From Dysgonomonas sp. HDW5A (GTDB lineage Bacteria; Bacteroidota; Bacteroidia; Bacteroidales; Dysgonomonadaceae), in the NCBI RefSeq assembly GCF_011299555.1, contig NZ_CP049857.1, positions 1,922,001 through 1,986,000 of the forward strand: DNA of 64,000 nt, given 5' to 3'. The notes under the pieces were generated by a model. The model was not told where the DNA came from. It did not search any database and was given only the letters and a program-made list of their open reading frames with translations. The position numbers and the translations under genes were made by a program. Position 1 is the stretch's first letter. Each line of letters begins with the position of its first letter. Shown here in pieces: positions 37,552-46,069 of the stretch.

Positions 37552-37842
37552 TTACTGCCAAGCCTTGCAATAGTTCTCTTCCAGCATCTTTACGATATCG
37601 CTTTCCCTGTAAAGGATTTTGCCGCCCATGTGGATAAAAGGTATCTTGCCCTGATTGCGGTAATCCTGTAAAGCCCTGCGGCTTATTTTCAACTTTCTTG
37701 ATAGTTCGTGATCTGTGAGATAGTGTTCTCCGTTCAAAGACGGCTTATGATTATCCATCACATTCTCTATTGCTCCCAGCAATTCATCCAGAACTGCAAG
37801 GAAAGCGGTTACGCTTTTGTTCTTTTTAGTAATCAGATCCAT
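37552..37842 (-). CDS. Excisionase-like HTH_17 protein, second of pair
   Basis: 96 aa. The MerR/excisionase-type winged helix is HYLTDHELSRKLKISRRALQDYRNQGKIPFIHMGGKILYRESDIVKMLEENY. A helical N-terminus precedes it. Such pairs of small HTH proteins are common in Bacteroides integrative elements, where they act in excision or its regulation. It starts 3 nt after the stop of its partner. Confidence 0.88.
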   Translation of the reverse strand: MDLITKKNKSVTAFLAVLDELLGAIENVMDNHKPSLNGEHYLTDHELSRKLKISRRALQDYRNQGKIPFIHMGGKILYRESDIVKMLEENYCKAWQ

Positions 37843-37845
37843 AAC

Positions 37846-38163
37846 TTATTTTTGTTTTAATTTGATGTTATCGATATTGCCGTTATTTATATCCGTGTCG
37901 GGCTGCAAGAACTTTTGGATATCCGAAGCTGTATAATATATTTTATGGTTAATCCGGGTAAACCCGATCTTGCCGTTGTTCCTGTAGGTCTGTAAGGTTC
38001 TGGAGGAGATGTTCAAGAGTAAGCATACGTCCTGATTATCGAGCCAGTCGTTCATCTGGTTGCTTTTATGTTTATGACAAAGGGCTAAAACCTTATCCCT
38101 AAAGCTTTGAAACCTCGAAACAATTTCATCGAATGCCTCACTGCTTATATTGATTATTTCCAT
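37846..38163 (-). CDS. Excisionase-like HTH_17 protein, first of pair
   Basis: 105 aa. It has a helical N-terminus and the domain DWLDNQDVCLLLNISSRTLQTYRNNGKIGFTRINHKIYYTASDIQKFLQ. It is similar to its downstream partner, so the two are probably an old duplication. The 1.1-kb noncoding block with repeats and oriT-like palindromes lies directly upstream, so these proteins may bind there. Confidence 0.88.
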   Translation of the reverse strand: MEIINISSEAFDEIVSRFQSFRDKVLALCHKHKSNQMNDWLDNQDVCLLLNISSRTLQTYRNNGKIGFTRINHKIYYTASDIQKFLQPDTDINNGNIDNIKLKQK

Positions 38164-38369
38164 GAGCTTTAATTTAAAAAAGTGAATAATTCAGGTTTAT
38201 GATTTATAAATCGGAAATGAATATAGATGTGAAAGGTTAATATTTTGGAGGGGTGTCATTTCATTTCTATGGATTTCATCATTTAACACTTTGGTTTGTC
38301 TTTAATTGTTGTTATCAAAAGTGTTGATTTATTTTGATATCAGGGAGAGAACTTTCAGCACACTTGTGG

Positions 38370-38615
38370 GATAATCCAATAATTGTATTAGTTAATTATC
38401 CATTAGCCTATCAAATTATCCAACTATCTACCTATCCATATATCCAGTTATTGGGTTATCCATATATCCACCTATCCAATCATCCGATTATCCAATAACT
38501 TGATTATCCACTAATCCTGTAATTGGATAATTTAATAATCCATATATCCGATTATCCATATATCCATATATCCACCTATCCATTAATCCAACCATTTAAT
38601 AATCCATTAATCCAA
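38370..38615. repeat. Degenerate TATCC(A) array, about 8-nt period
   Basis: About 21 copies of ATCC, mostly as TATCCA or TAATCCA, occur in 245 nt, often 7-9 nt apart (for example near 38433, 38441, 38458, 38466, 38473, 38480 and 38488). One copy is inverted. TTATCCA resembles the core of a DnaA box. It could be a protein-binding iteron array for replication, excision or transfer. Confidence 0.75.
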
Positions 38616-38889
38616 TTTAAATATACCCATGTCACTCGCCTTCACTTCCTTTCATTAGATTTCACGAACAAAGTTCTTTTATTCAACCACTTCAGAATAT
38701 AACTTTGTCACTTCAGAATTACTGTATCATTCTTTATCCGATCCAAACCAAAATGACGGATAAATAAAATACGGAGTACACCTGAATTTTTACAGGTATG
38801 AAATGTCTTCGCTTTTTTTTAGGGACGAATAAATAAAATACTAAATAAGCAATCCGACGCTAAGGAGGATTCATTGTCACTGGACAATT

Positions 38890-38990
38890 GCAAGTTGTGT
38901 TTTGGGACGCCCGAAATAAATTCGGCACCCCAAAACAAACTTGCCCCTCACTAACCGTTCGGGGGCTGATTTCCTCCATAGTCGGAAATC
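38890..38990. other. oriT-like palindrome block
   Basis: Three inverted repeats in a row are seen. The first is a 55-nt one (38890-38944) with arms GTTTTGGG/CCCCAAAAC, CCGAA/TTCGG and outer GCAAGTT/ACTTGC. The second is GCCCCT/GGGGGC (38943-38966). The third is GATTTCC/GGAAATC (38968-38990). The layout is like the transfer origins of Bacteroides mobilizable elements, but no relaxase gene is nearby. Confidence 0.5.
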
Positions 38991-39258
38991 GAATAGGAAG
39001 AATAGTCAAATACATAATTCTTTATATGCAGATAAGCAAGTAGACTAGCAAGCAGATAAACAAATTGAGTAAAGATTCTAATGGAGTAAATGAATAGTAC
39101 ACCAGACTTATGTCTATCATTTTTTAGTTACTTGTAGTACAAAGTAAATATTGAAGATTTCAAGAAATAAAAAATAAAAAAATCTAAAGGCATAATTGAC
39201 ATTGTATTTAAGCTCTAATATATTAACCGTAAGGCTTTTTTTATTTAATTAACATTTA
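38991..39258. other. AT-rich noncoding stretch before the NACHT operon
   Basis: No gene is seen. It contains short AGCAAG/AGATAA-type repeats (39027-39065) and the leader side of the promoter at 39259. Confidence 0.3.
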
Positions 39259-39266
39259 TATCTTTG
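39259..39266 (+). promoter_or_regulatory. Bacteroidetes -7 box of the NACHT operon
   Basis: TATCTTTG, 37 nt before the ATG at 39304. The -33 position is only T-rich. Confidence 0.6.
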
Positions 39267-39303
39267 TATTATATATGTAACCATTAAACAAATTGCTATA
39301 CGC

Positions 39304-41460
39304 ATGGATGTTAATCAACTAGATAAAATATACGAACACTATGGTTATGAGATTAAAAAATCTCATAAAAATATGCGTGTTTACTTATTTACAAAGAGTA
39401 TATATTCAGGGGCAGAGATATATCTTCTCGATAACATCGATAATGATTACGACAGAATAAGAAAAGAATACACAGATAGTGGCTATGCTGTAAAAAAACG
39501 AGAATATAGAACCGTTGAAGAGGCAGAAAATGTACTTTTCAAAGAATTTTTTCAAATTCAAGCTGTTGTTGATAATTTGCAAAGTCGATATTACGACTTT
39601 ATCTGCAGAGTTATGGATAAATTATCTGATGAATCTAAATATGAATATATAAAATGTCCATATGAAGTAAGCCTTTTTCATTCTAGTTTAGATAACGGGT
39701 TTCATGAATCAGTGTCCGAATATTATCAAGAAGGTCTTGTTGACAAACTATCGAATATGTTGGATACTCATAAAGGACCACTATTTGTTGTTCTTGAAGC
39801 AGCAGCAGGATATGGAAAAACATGTACTGCTTATGAAATCCTCCATAATTTTTTGAAAATAAGTAATTCTAAAATTCCCTTCTTTACAGAATTATCGAGA
39901 GATCGGAAAGCTACAGTATTTAGCCATATCTTGAGAAAAGAAATTGAGGAGCAGTTTGCAAATAGAGTAGATTCTAATGTTGTTATAGGAGAAATAAAAA
40001 AAGGAAGAATACCACTTATAATTGATGGATTTGATGAGTTAATCTCTAAAGATTTTTCTTTTAGTACATCTGAATTCCGGCAGGTTGAAAGTATGTTGTC
40101 TACAATTGTGGACTTATTATCAGATAATGCCAAGATTGTTATTACATCTAGGAAGACGGCTATATTTAATAGTGAAGATTTTTTCAATTGGATGTCTAGT
40201 CGAAGTATTGACTATACTATGGCTAAAATAACTATTTCAGAACCTTTAATAGATAACTGGCTCAGTAAAGAACAATTGGATATAATTGATGCAGCACAAT
40301 TACCTATTGATAAATTTGCAAATCCAGTCTTACTCGCATTCATGAAATATTCTTCTATTTCAAGACTAGAAGAAATGGTTATAAGAAAGAACTCAATTGT
40401 GAATGAATACTTAACCTTTCTAATGGAAAGAGAGCAGACTAGGCAGAATTTGCTTATAGAGCCTAATACTCAATTAAGAATATTTCGAAAATTAGTGCGG
40501 TTATTTGCTGAGTTTGATATTAAAACTGCCTCTAAAGAAGATATTAAGGACTTCATTCTTGAGTTTAATAGAAGAATATTACACGAAACCCTAGAAAAAT
40601 ATCTTCCGACTAATCGACCTCATATAGAGCAGCTAGCTGATACTTTATCAAACCATGCCTTTCTAGATAAAAAAGACAGTAGAAATATTGGTTTTGTTAA
40701 TGAATTTATACTTGGGACTCTCGTTGCACAGAATCTTGTTTTAGGCAAATTTTTCGAACATAATAAAACCTTTTATGTAGGACTAAACATCTTATTTGCT
40801 AATTTAGCTTTACAATCATATAAAGTTCAATCGCAAGAAGAGAGACATAAATTGTGGGAAGTTTTTAATTCTTTTCCTTTTGATTATGATGCTATATTCT
40901 ATCTGCAGATTGATGTTCATTTGAAAAATAAATTATCTAGAAAGTATTCTCACTTGGTCATCGACTCTTTTTCGTTTGATTGTATTAAATTGACTAACAG
41001 TTGCTTATTTGAGAAGTCTACATTTACTAATTGTTCTTTCTCAAATTGTATTTTTGCATTAAATGCCTTTATAAATTGCTCCTTTGTTAAATGTAAATTT
41101 TATGATTGCTCCATAGATGTATCTGATGCAACTAACAATTATATTGGCTTCTTTACATGTGAAGACAATAATGACTTTTTAGATAAAATTGAGTCTTTTC
41201 TATCTCAGAGTAATGGAGTACAAGAAAACTATATTAATCTAGAGCAAATTGTTTTAGAAAAGTTTTTTAATCAGGGATCTTTACGTCCTAGGTATAGGCA
41301 AGTTTCTCAGCTAAACTATGACCTAGAAAATATAAATGCTAGAGAATTAACAAAACAATTGCATACTCTTTCTGTTAACGGATATTTAGCAATAGATGGA
41401 AACCTCTGCCATTTAACAAAAGAAGGTATTACATACTATAATGACACTTATCGAAAATGA
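39304..41460 (+). CDS. NACHT-type STAND NTPase with pentapeptide-like repeats and C-terminal winged helix
   Basis: 718 aa. The N-terminal 140 residues are of unknown fold and could be an effector or adaptor domain. The NACHT core has Walker A LEAAAGYGKTC (about 164-174), Walker B LIIDGFDEL (238-246) with the NACHT-type DGFDE, and sensor ITSRKT (280-285). A helical region (about 330-545) follows. Residues about 555-602 have pentapeptide-like F/C repeats (STFTNCSFSNCIF, CSFVKCKFYDC), and the C-terminus (about 640-718) looks like a winged helix. NACHT NTPases in bacteria, such as Avs and bNACHT proteins, detect phage components and trigger effectors. The stop overlaps the next gene by 4 nt (ATGA), so both proteins are made together. 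Confidence 0.82.
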   Translation: MDVNQLDKIYEHYGYEIKKSHKNMRVYLFTKSIYSGAEIYLLDNIDNDYDRIRKEYTDSGYAVKKREYRTVEEAENVLFKEFFQIQAVVDNLQSRYYDFICRVMDKLSDESKYEYIKCPYEVSLFHSSLDNGFHESVSEYYQEGLVDKLSNMLDTHKGPLFVVLEAAAGYGKTCTAYEILHNFLKISNSKIPFFTELSRDRKATVFSHILRKEIEEQFANRVDSNVVIGEIKKGRIPLIIDGFDELISKDFSFSTSEFRQVESMLSTIVDLLSDNAKIVITSRKTAIFNSEDFFNWMSSRSIDYTMAKITISEPLIDNWLSKEQLDIIDAAQLPIDKFANPVLLAFMKYSSISRLEEMVIRKNSIVNEYLTFLMEREQTRQNLLIEPNTQLRIFRKLVRLFAEFDIKTASKEDIKDFILEFNRRILHETLEKYLPTNRPHIEQLADTLSNHAFLDKKDSRNIGFVNEFILGTLVAQNLVLGKFFEHNKTFYVGLNILFANLALQSYKVQSQEERHKLWEVFNSFPFDYDAIFYLQIDVHLKNKLSRKYSHLVIDSFSFDCIKLTNSCLFEKSTFTNCSFSNCIFALNAFINCSFVKCKFYDCSIDVSDATNNYIGFFTCEDNNDFLDKIESFLSQSNGVQENYINLEQIVLEKFFNQGSLRPRYRQVSQLNYDLENINARELTKQLHTLSVNGYLAIDGNLCHLTKEGITYYNDTYRK

Positions 41461-42353
41461 TTGGATTAGAATTAATAAAGAATAATATTGAGACGGATAT
41501 AAAGAAGCAACTAGATCGTATTGGCATTTTATATCGATTACATTCTAGAATAAAGACAATTGATTCTATTTTAGAAAAGGATAGTCGGAATAGATATAGC
41601 TCATCAGATAAGTTAATGCAAGATGTTATTGGTTTTAGAATTGTAACATATTTTGAGGATGATGTCAGACTTGTAGCAGATTATTTCCGTAATTTCTTTG
41701 ATATAGATAATTTTCAGTATGATGAACCAAAAGATAATGAGTTTAATCCCTTGCGTAAAAACCTAGTTTGCAGGATAACAGATCGTAATTTAAAAGATTT
41801 TAGAACAGTTGTAGAACATAGTGAAGAAAATTTGTCTTTTTTAGATTCAACATTTGAGATTCAATTTAGAACAACTTTATCTGAAGGATGGCATGAAGTT
41901 GAGCATAATATGAGATATAAATGTAAAGACGAATGGAAATCTTTACAGAAAGAATCTAGAGCATTAAATGGGATTTATGCTACTCTAGAAACAAGCGATT
42001 ACACTTTACGAAATTTATTTGAAGAAATTGCATATAAGCAATACAAGACTAAAGATTATCAGGGGATGCTCCGAAATAAATTCAGACTTCGTTTTCTTTT
42101 AAATGATATGTCCGAGGAACTTAAGGGTATTTTATTGAGCAATGAGAATATAGCAAAAGAAATATTTAAAATTGATAGAAAAGATCTTTTAAGCAAACTA
42201 ATAAATTCAAAACTTAGATTCCCTATCACATTTAACAATATTTGTTTCTTCTGCAATTTTTTATATCTACATCATGATGAAATTACACGTATTACCCCAA
42301 GTATACTTACTGATGATTTTAAATATTATTTTGCTGATATATATGAAACTTAA
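41457..42353 (+). CDS. RelA/SpoT-fold nucleotidyltransferase, candidate toxic effector
   Basis: 298 aa. The synthetase domain (about 20-160) has the ATP-binding motif SRIKTIDSILEK (R31, K33, S37, K41), the Mg-binding Asp in QDVIGFRIVTYFEDD (D56), and FEIQFRT with E134, then GWHEVEHNMRYK. There is no HD hydrolase, TGS or ACT domain, so it is a small synthetase or toxSAS-type enzyme. The GYRSxH loop that binds the guanine acceptor is not evident; KDFRT is in its place, hinting at another acceptor such as tRNA. The C-terminal 130 residues are helical and unrecognised. Coupling to a NACHT NTPase suggests an activated growth-arrest effector. Confidence 0.8.
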   Translation: MIGLELIKNNIETDIKKQLDRIGILYRLHSRIKTIDSILEKDSRNRYSSSDKLMQDVIGFRIVTYFEDDVRLVADYFRNFFDIDNFQYDEPKDNEFNPLRKNLVCRITDRNLKDFRTVVEHSEENLSFLDSTFEIQFRTTLSEGWHEVEHNMRYKCKDEWKSLQKESRALNGIYATLETSDYTLRNLFEEIAYKQYKTKDYQGMLRNKFRLRFLLNDMSEELKGILLSNENIAKEIFKIDRKDLLSKLINSKLRFPITFNNICFFCNFLYLHHDEITRITPSILTDDFKYYFADIYET

Positions 42354-42429
42354 AATTCTTATTGAAAAAAATTAAATAGACCCTTTGACTATAAATCTTT
42401 CCTTGCTTGTCTATTTCCTTAATACAATA

Positions 42430-42876
42430 TTAGTCTATAATAGTCGGTATTAATTTCTTTTTTTTATTATACCGAATAAGCCTTAAGTCTGATGTGATTA
42501 AGGACGACTGATATTTCATTGCTGTTGCAAAAATTATTTTATCGTGATTATCAAAATTATGTTCAGACTCTATATCAGTTATTTGAATAAAACATTCTAA
42601 GAGTTCTTTATCAATAGCTTCTATCGATACATTCTCACAGGATTTTATTTTCTCATAAACTGTATATCTTATTTGAGCAGCTTTCTCCGGAGACGTGAAT
42701 TGTTTAGAAAATATTTCGATAAAGACAATCGAAGGAATTAGAAGAATATGTTTTTTTTCATCAAATGCTTCATTGATAATACTTATAGCTTCTTTTGAAA
42801 TTTTGCATTTTATTTCGAAAACATTTGCAAAATAAGACATTAACGCAGTAGTATCAATGGTATATTTCTGCTTCAT
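42430..42876 (-). CDS. PIN-domain nuclease
   Basis: 148 aa. The acidic PIN residues are visible: IDTTALMSY (D8), IPSIVFIEIF (Glu), NFDNHDKIIFATAMKY (Asp) and LITSDLRLIR (Asp). It would be a Mg-dependent RNase. It is the last gene of a four-gene minus-strand unit and overlaps the gene before it by 23 nt, so it is translated with it. PIN toxins usually pair with a small DNA-binding antitoxin; here the partner is a helical 154-aa protein and an ATPase, so a simple VapBC pair is unlikely. Confidence 0.82.
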   Translation of the reverse strand: MKQKYTIDTTALMSYFANVFEIKCKISKEAISIINEAFDEKKHILLIPSIVFIEIFSKQFTSPEKAAQIRYTVYEKIKSCENVSIEAIDKELLECFIQITDIESEHNFDNHDKIIFATAMKYQSSLITSDLRLIRYNKKKKLIPTIID

Positions 42877-43318
42877 AAAAATTTTCTATTACACGAAGAA
42901 GATCTTCCTCGAAAGACTGACTCCTGAGATTCTCGATCTCAAGAACAAGTTTTTCATCTTTTCCCCTTTTTGCTTCTTCTAATTGTGCGGTGTAGTAATT
43001 TCTAGCTTCTGGTAAATTATTAGAAAATAGTTCATTGATAAGCTTATAGTCCAATTCGTCAATAGTAAAATACATTTTGTTTTTCAAGTCATATACTTGA
43101 TTTATAAGTTCGTTATCAACATTTACTCTTTTCATTATTTGTTCAGTAATAATAGATAAAAAATAATTTATCCCAATAATATTTACATCCCAATAATTTT
43201 GTGCACGATCAATTATTTTAATTAACTCTTCTTCTAATTCTATCGTCAATTGATTACCATATATTAATTGATGAATTAAGTACTGATACTCTTCTCTAGA
43301 TAAACAACGATGCTCCAT
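42854..43318 (-). CDS. Small helical protein of unknown function in ATPase-PIN unit
   Basis: 154 aa, predicted all-helical and charged, no membrane segment. I do not recognise the family. Notable parts are HRCLSREEYQYLIHQLIYG at the start and AQLEEAKRGKDEKLVLEIENLRSQSFEEDLLRVIENFYEAEIYH at the end. It lies 2 nt after the ATPase stop and overlaps the PIN gene, so it may be an adaptor or inhibitor of the nuclease. Confidence 0.65.
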   Translation of the reverse strand: MEHRCLSREEYQYLIHQLIYGNQLTIELEEELIKIIDRAQNYWDVNIIGINYFLSIITEQIMKRVNVDNELINQVYDLKNKMYFTIDELDYKLINELFSNNLPEARNYYTAQLEEAKRGKDEKLVLEIENLRSQSFEEDLLRVIENFYEAEIYH

Positions 43319-43320
43319 AA

Positions 43321-44718
43321 TTATTCTGATGCTTTAGACATTAAGTCTGTTGAGTTTTCATCTATAATATTATCAGCAGTTTCTACTTCTATTTGGCTTT
43401 TCTGTAACATTAAATTCACCTCTGGTACATCAATTTTGGAAATGCCTTTCATTGCACAATCTTCTAGTAACATATATGCTAAACTTAACATCTGAGCTGC
43501 ATTATATTCTTTTGTTTCTCCTATTTTTTCAATAGCAGCCTCTGTAAAAGGGGATATACTATCTTCGTCTTTAAGTCTAAACTCTGTCAAATATTTTTTA
43601 ATAAGAAGTATAGCCCTATTCTTATCTAATTTATTAAAATGCACTATATGAGGAGCATTAACCGAGGATGCAATGGAGCTTCTTTGCTCCATTCCTGATT
43701 CACTCCAAGCTTTTTCTATAAGACGAGGAACACCTGCATGTAACATTAATATTAAATTAAAAAAACCATATCTTGAATTCGCTGAAGAACCATCAAAAAA
43801 ATTTGTTCTAATCTCAAATGCAAAATCTCTTTTTTGACGATCACTTTGAAAATCAGGAATTCGTTCAAAATCATCTACAATCACATAAGCCCCATTAAAT
43901 CCTGCAGCAAGAAATAAATTAACCAAATCGTTAAATATAAAGTCTATTTTTTCACTTTCTTTTTTTAGACCCAAATAATATTCATTTAGATGTTTAGTCG
44001 ATATTATCTTAAAATTATGATGTTCAAATGTGTGACTATACCTTTTTCGAAGTGGATTATTCGAATTTATTTTATTATAAAATTCATTCTCCAGTAAAAC
44101 TTTATATATACTATCGTAAGATATTTTATTATTGTTGTACCACTCAACAGAATTAACTTTCAAAATTAATTCTTGTTCATTACTAAGATCTTCTTCTGAA
44201 AATATTTCGGGATATAAATTTAGAATAACTTCTAAACGCAGTGAAGCTAATGAATAATCTATTATTTTTACAGTAGAATTAAAAATTGAATCAGCCCATT
44301 TATCTAATAAATTAGAAAAAGTTTTTGTTTTACCACTAGGTTCAGGAACAATATATAATCCAAAACATTTATTGATATCCTTGGAAATGTCTAAGCAGAA
44401 TGAATTATTAATTTTTTTTATAAGGTTTAATGCAAAAGATGATTTCCCATTCCCTCTACCCACGTATGAAGTATCCAAGATATAGCCTACTCTAATATGA
44501 TTAGGATCACTTTGTGGCTTTTTCAGAAAATTTTCTTCAACTTTAGTATTCTCTAGATCTCTTACTGAAGCCTCATAAATATCTCCATTATATCTCTTGT
44601 CCGGATTCTCTTGGCTTATAAAGGGATTTAAAGGAAAAGGATTCTCTTTTAGATTATACTGTGCATAAATATCCTTATTAACAGGAATACTAGTTGCTTT
44701 TCTTAAAATATTACTCAT
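43321..44718 (-). CDS. AAA-type P-loop ATPase of a putative defence unit
   Basis: 465 aa from the ATG at 44718; a TTG 8 codons upstream overlaps the previous gene. The N-terminus YNLKENPFPLNPF resembles the ENPF segment ahead of the P-loop in TniB/ExeA/ORC-like ATPases. Walker A is GRGNGKSS (about 87-94) and Walker B is GAYVIVDDFERI (about 287-298), with a C-terminal winged-helix-like region (KYLTEFRLKDEDSISPFTEAAIEKIGET). It is the likely motor of the unit. It starts 4 nt after the stop of the 441-aa protein. Confidence 0.75.
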   Translation of the reverse strand: MSNILRKATSIPVNKDIYAQYNLKENPFPLNPFISQENPDKRYNGDIYEASVRDLENTKVEENFLKKPQSDPNHIRVGYILDTSYVGRGNGKSSFALNLIKKINNSFCLDISKDINKCFGLYIVPEPSGKTKTFSNLLDKWADSIFNSTVKIIDYSLASLRLEVILNLYPEIFSEEDLSNEQELILKVNSVEWYNNNKISYDSIYKVLLENEFYNKINSNNPLRKRYSHTFEHHNFKIISTKHLNEYYLGLKKESEKIDFIFNDLVNLFLAAGFNGAYVIVDDFERIPDFQSDRQKRDFAFEIRTNFFDGSSANSRYGFFNLILMLHAGVPRLIEKAWSESGMEQRSSIASSVNAPHIVHFNKLDKNRAILLIKKYLTEFRLKDEDSISPFTEAAIEKIGETKEYNAAQMLSLAYMLLEDCAMKGISKIDVPEVNLMLQKSQIEVETADNIIDENSTDLMSKASE

Positions 44719-44722
44719 AATA

Positions 44723-46048
44723 TTAGTTATAATTAATTGCAATTATATTTTTTAATTTTCCATTAATTAATACAGGTTCTCGTTTTAAATACATTGCATT
44801 AGTCTCTTGGGGTAGTTTATCTGCTTCTAATGATATTTGTATTTTATTTAATTTACTCTGCAAATTTAATAAATATGTTTGTTCTAGGAATTTATCAAAG
44901 GTATGTCCTGATATCTTTAATTTGAAACAGACTCTTTCTTTTAAATCTAATAAATTTATAAAATGTGTTTTCTTTGAACTTTGGAGAACATAATATTCTT
45001 CTTGTAGAGTTCCAATAAAAGGTTCTTGAAATGTGTTCCACTGAGGATCATGAATATATAATGCTTCTCCCGTTTTATAAGCAAACACTTTTGAAAAATC
45101 TCTATTGCTTGTATTCTTTGTTATTATTGATGTTGGATAAATAATTCGACCACTAAAATCAGGGAAAAACTCTGTCGTATGTAATATCCCAATCTGTTTT
45201 GCCCTTTCAACCCATATATTGAAGGTATCAAAACTATATTCATACCCATAGATATTCTTCAGAAAATAATTTAACCAATATTTTCTGAATCGACTAAGCA
45301 AAGCATTATATTTATCGGAGTCAAAACTTTGATTTATATTACCAGTTATAATATCATCTCCTTTTAATTTATTTATTAGCATTTCTTCCTCCTCAATCAG
45401 AGACACTTCTGTTTTTTTTGTGTACGTTTTTATGTCGTTCTCCAACCTGATCCTTAATGCTAATGAATACTCTAATACTTGCCTATTAGTCACAAAAGAA
45501 GATTTATCAAATCCTAGTTTGAGCCCAGAATATATGGGGAATATAAGTAATCCATTTTTCGAGATATTTTCTGCATAACATAATTTTAGAAGTTGATAAA
45601 AGGCGAATGATTTTTCCTCCATTTTACTCAAAATAGAAAAATTGAATGTGGATTTTCCCTTATCTTCGTATTCTCTCAGAACCTTTTCGCCGAAAAGAGT
45701 TATCTGTATCAATGAATCCTTATCATTTTCCCCAATTTTATTTGAAGGAAATGTTTTTAGAACAAGGTCATACTCTATTGATTCACTTAAGACTTGTTTG
45801 AATGTATATTCAAATTTAACCATTTGTTTATAGGTTACAATATCCTCATCTACAGTTAGTTTCTTGTATTTGGATTCCCCGAGTGAATACTTGTTTTTCA
45901 AAATAATAAATTCTTGTAAAATATTTTCATAATGTGATTGAGACTCCACACTCTTTAGGAGTATATAAAAATAATCTAAGAAATAAAATTTCTTAACAAA
46001 GGTTGGAGTTGAATTTATTTCGGGTGTATTTTCAAAAATATTTTTCAT
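44723..46048 (-). CDS. Unknown protein, first gene of the ATPase-PIN unit
   Basis: 441 aa, cytoplasmic, low in recognisable motifs. It is mostly helical in the first 180 residues, with an acidic linker (EVSLIEEEEMLINKLKGDD, about 215-233), then a mixed region that includes YEYSFDTFNIWVERAKQIGILHTTEFFPDFSGRIIYPTSII, which looks like a winged-helix segment. This may be the sensor or DNA-binding part. It is the first gene of the unit; a minus-strand TATATTTG -7 box (46070-46077) lies 22 nt upstream. Confidence 0.65.
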   Translation of the reverse strand: MKNIFENTPEINSTPTFVKKFYFLDYFYILLKSVESQSHYENILQEFIILKNKYSLGESKYKKLTVDEDIVTYKQMVKFEYTFKQVLSESIEYDLVLKTFPSNKIGENDKDSLIQITLFGEKVLREYEDKGKSTFNFSILSKMEEKSFAFYQLLKLCYAENISKNGLLIFPIYSGLKLGFDKSSFVTNRQVLEYSLALRIRLENDIKTYTKKTEVSLIEEEEMLINKLKGDDIITGNINQSFDSDKYNALLSRFRKYWLNYFLKNIYGYEYSFDTFNIWVERAKQIGILHTTEFFPDFSGRIIYPTSIITKNTSNRDFSKVFAYKTGEALYIHDPQWNTFQEPFIGTLQEEYYVLQSSKKTHFINLLDLKERVCFKLKISGHTFDKFLEQTYLLNLQSKLNKIQISLEADKLPQETNAMYLKREPVLINGKLKNIIAINYN

Positions 46049-46069
46049 CTAAACAAGTGTTACGAAACT

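Noticed and set aside
38370-38615. CRISPR array or simple microsatellite
   Set aside because: The units are about 8 nt, far too short for CRISPR repeats and spacers, and the flanking bases vary too much for a microsatellite. No cas genes are present.
41457-42353. Housekeeping RelA/SpoT enzyme
   Set aside because: It has no HD hydrolase, TGS or ACT domains, is coupled to a NACHT gene and lies in a mobile element.
42430-43318. Plain VapBC-type toxin-antitoxin pair
   Set aside because: The protein upstream of the PIN gene is a 154-aa helical protein with no visible DNA-binding antitoxin domain, and both are joined to the ATPase unit.
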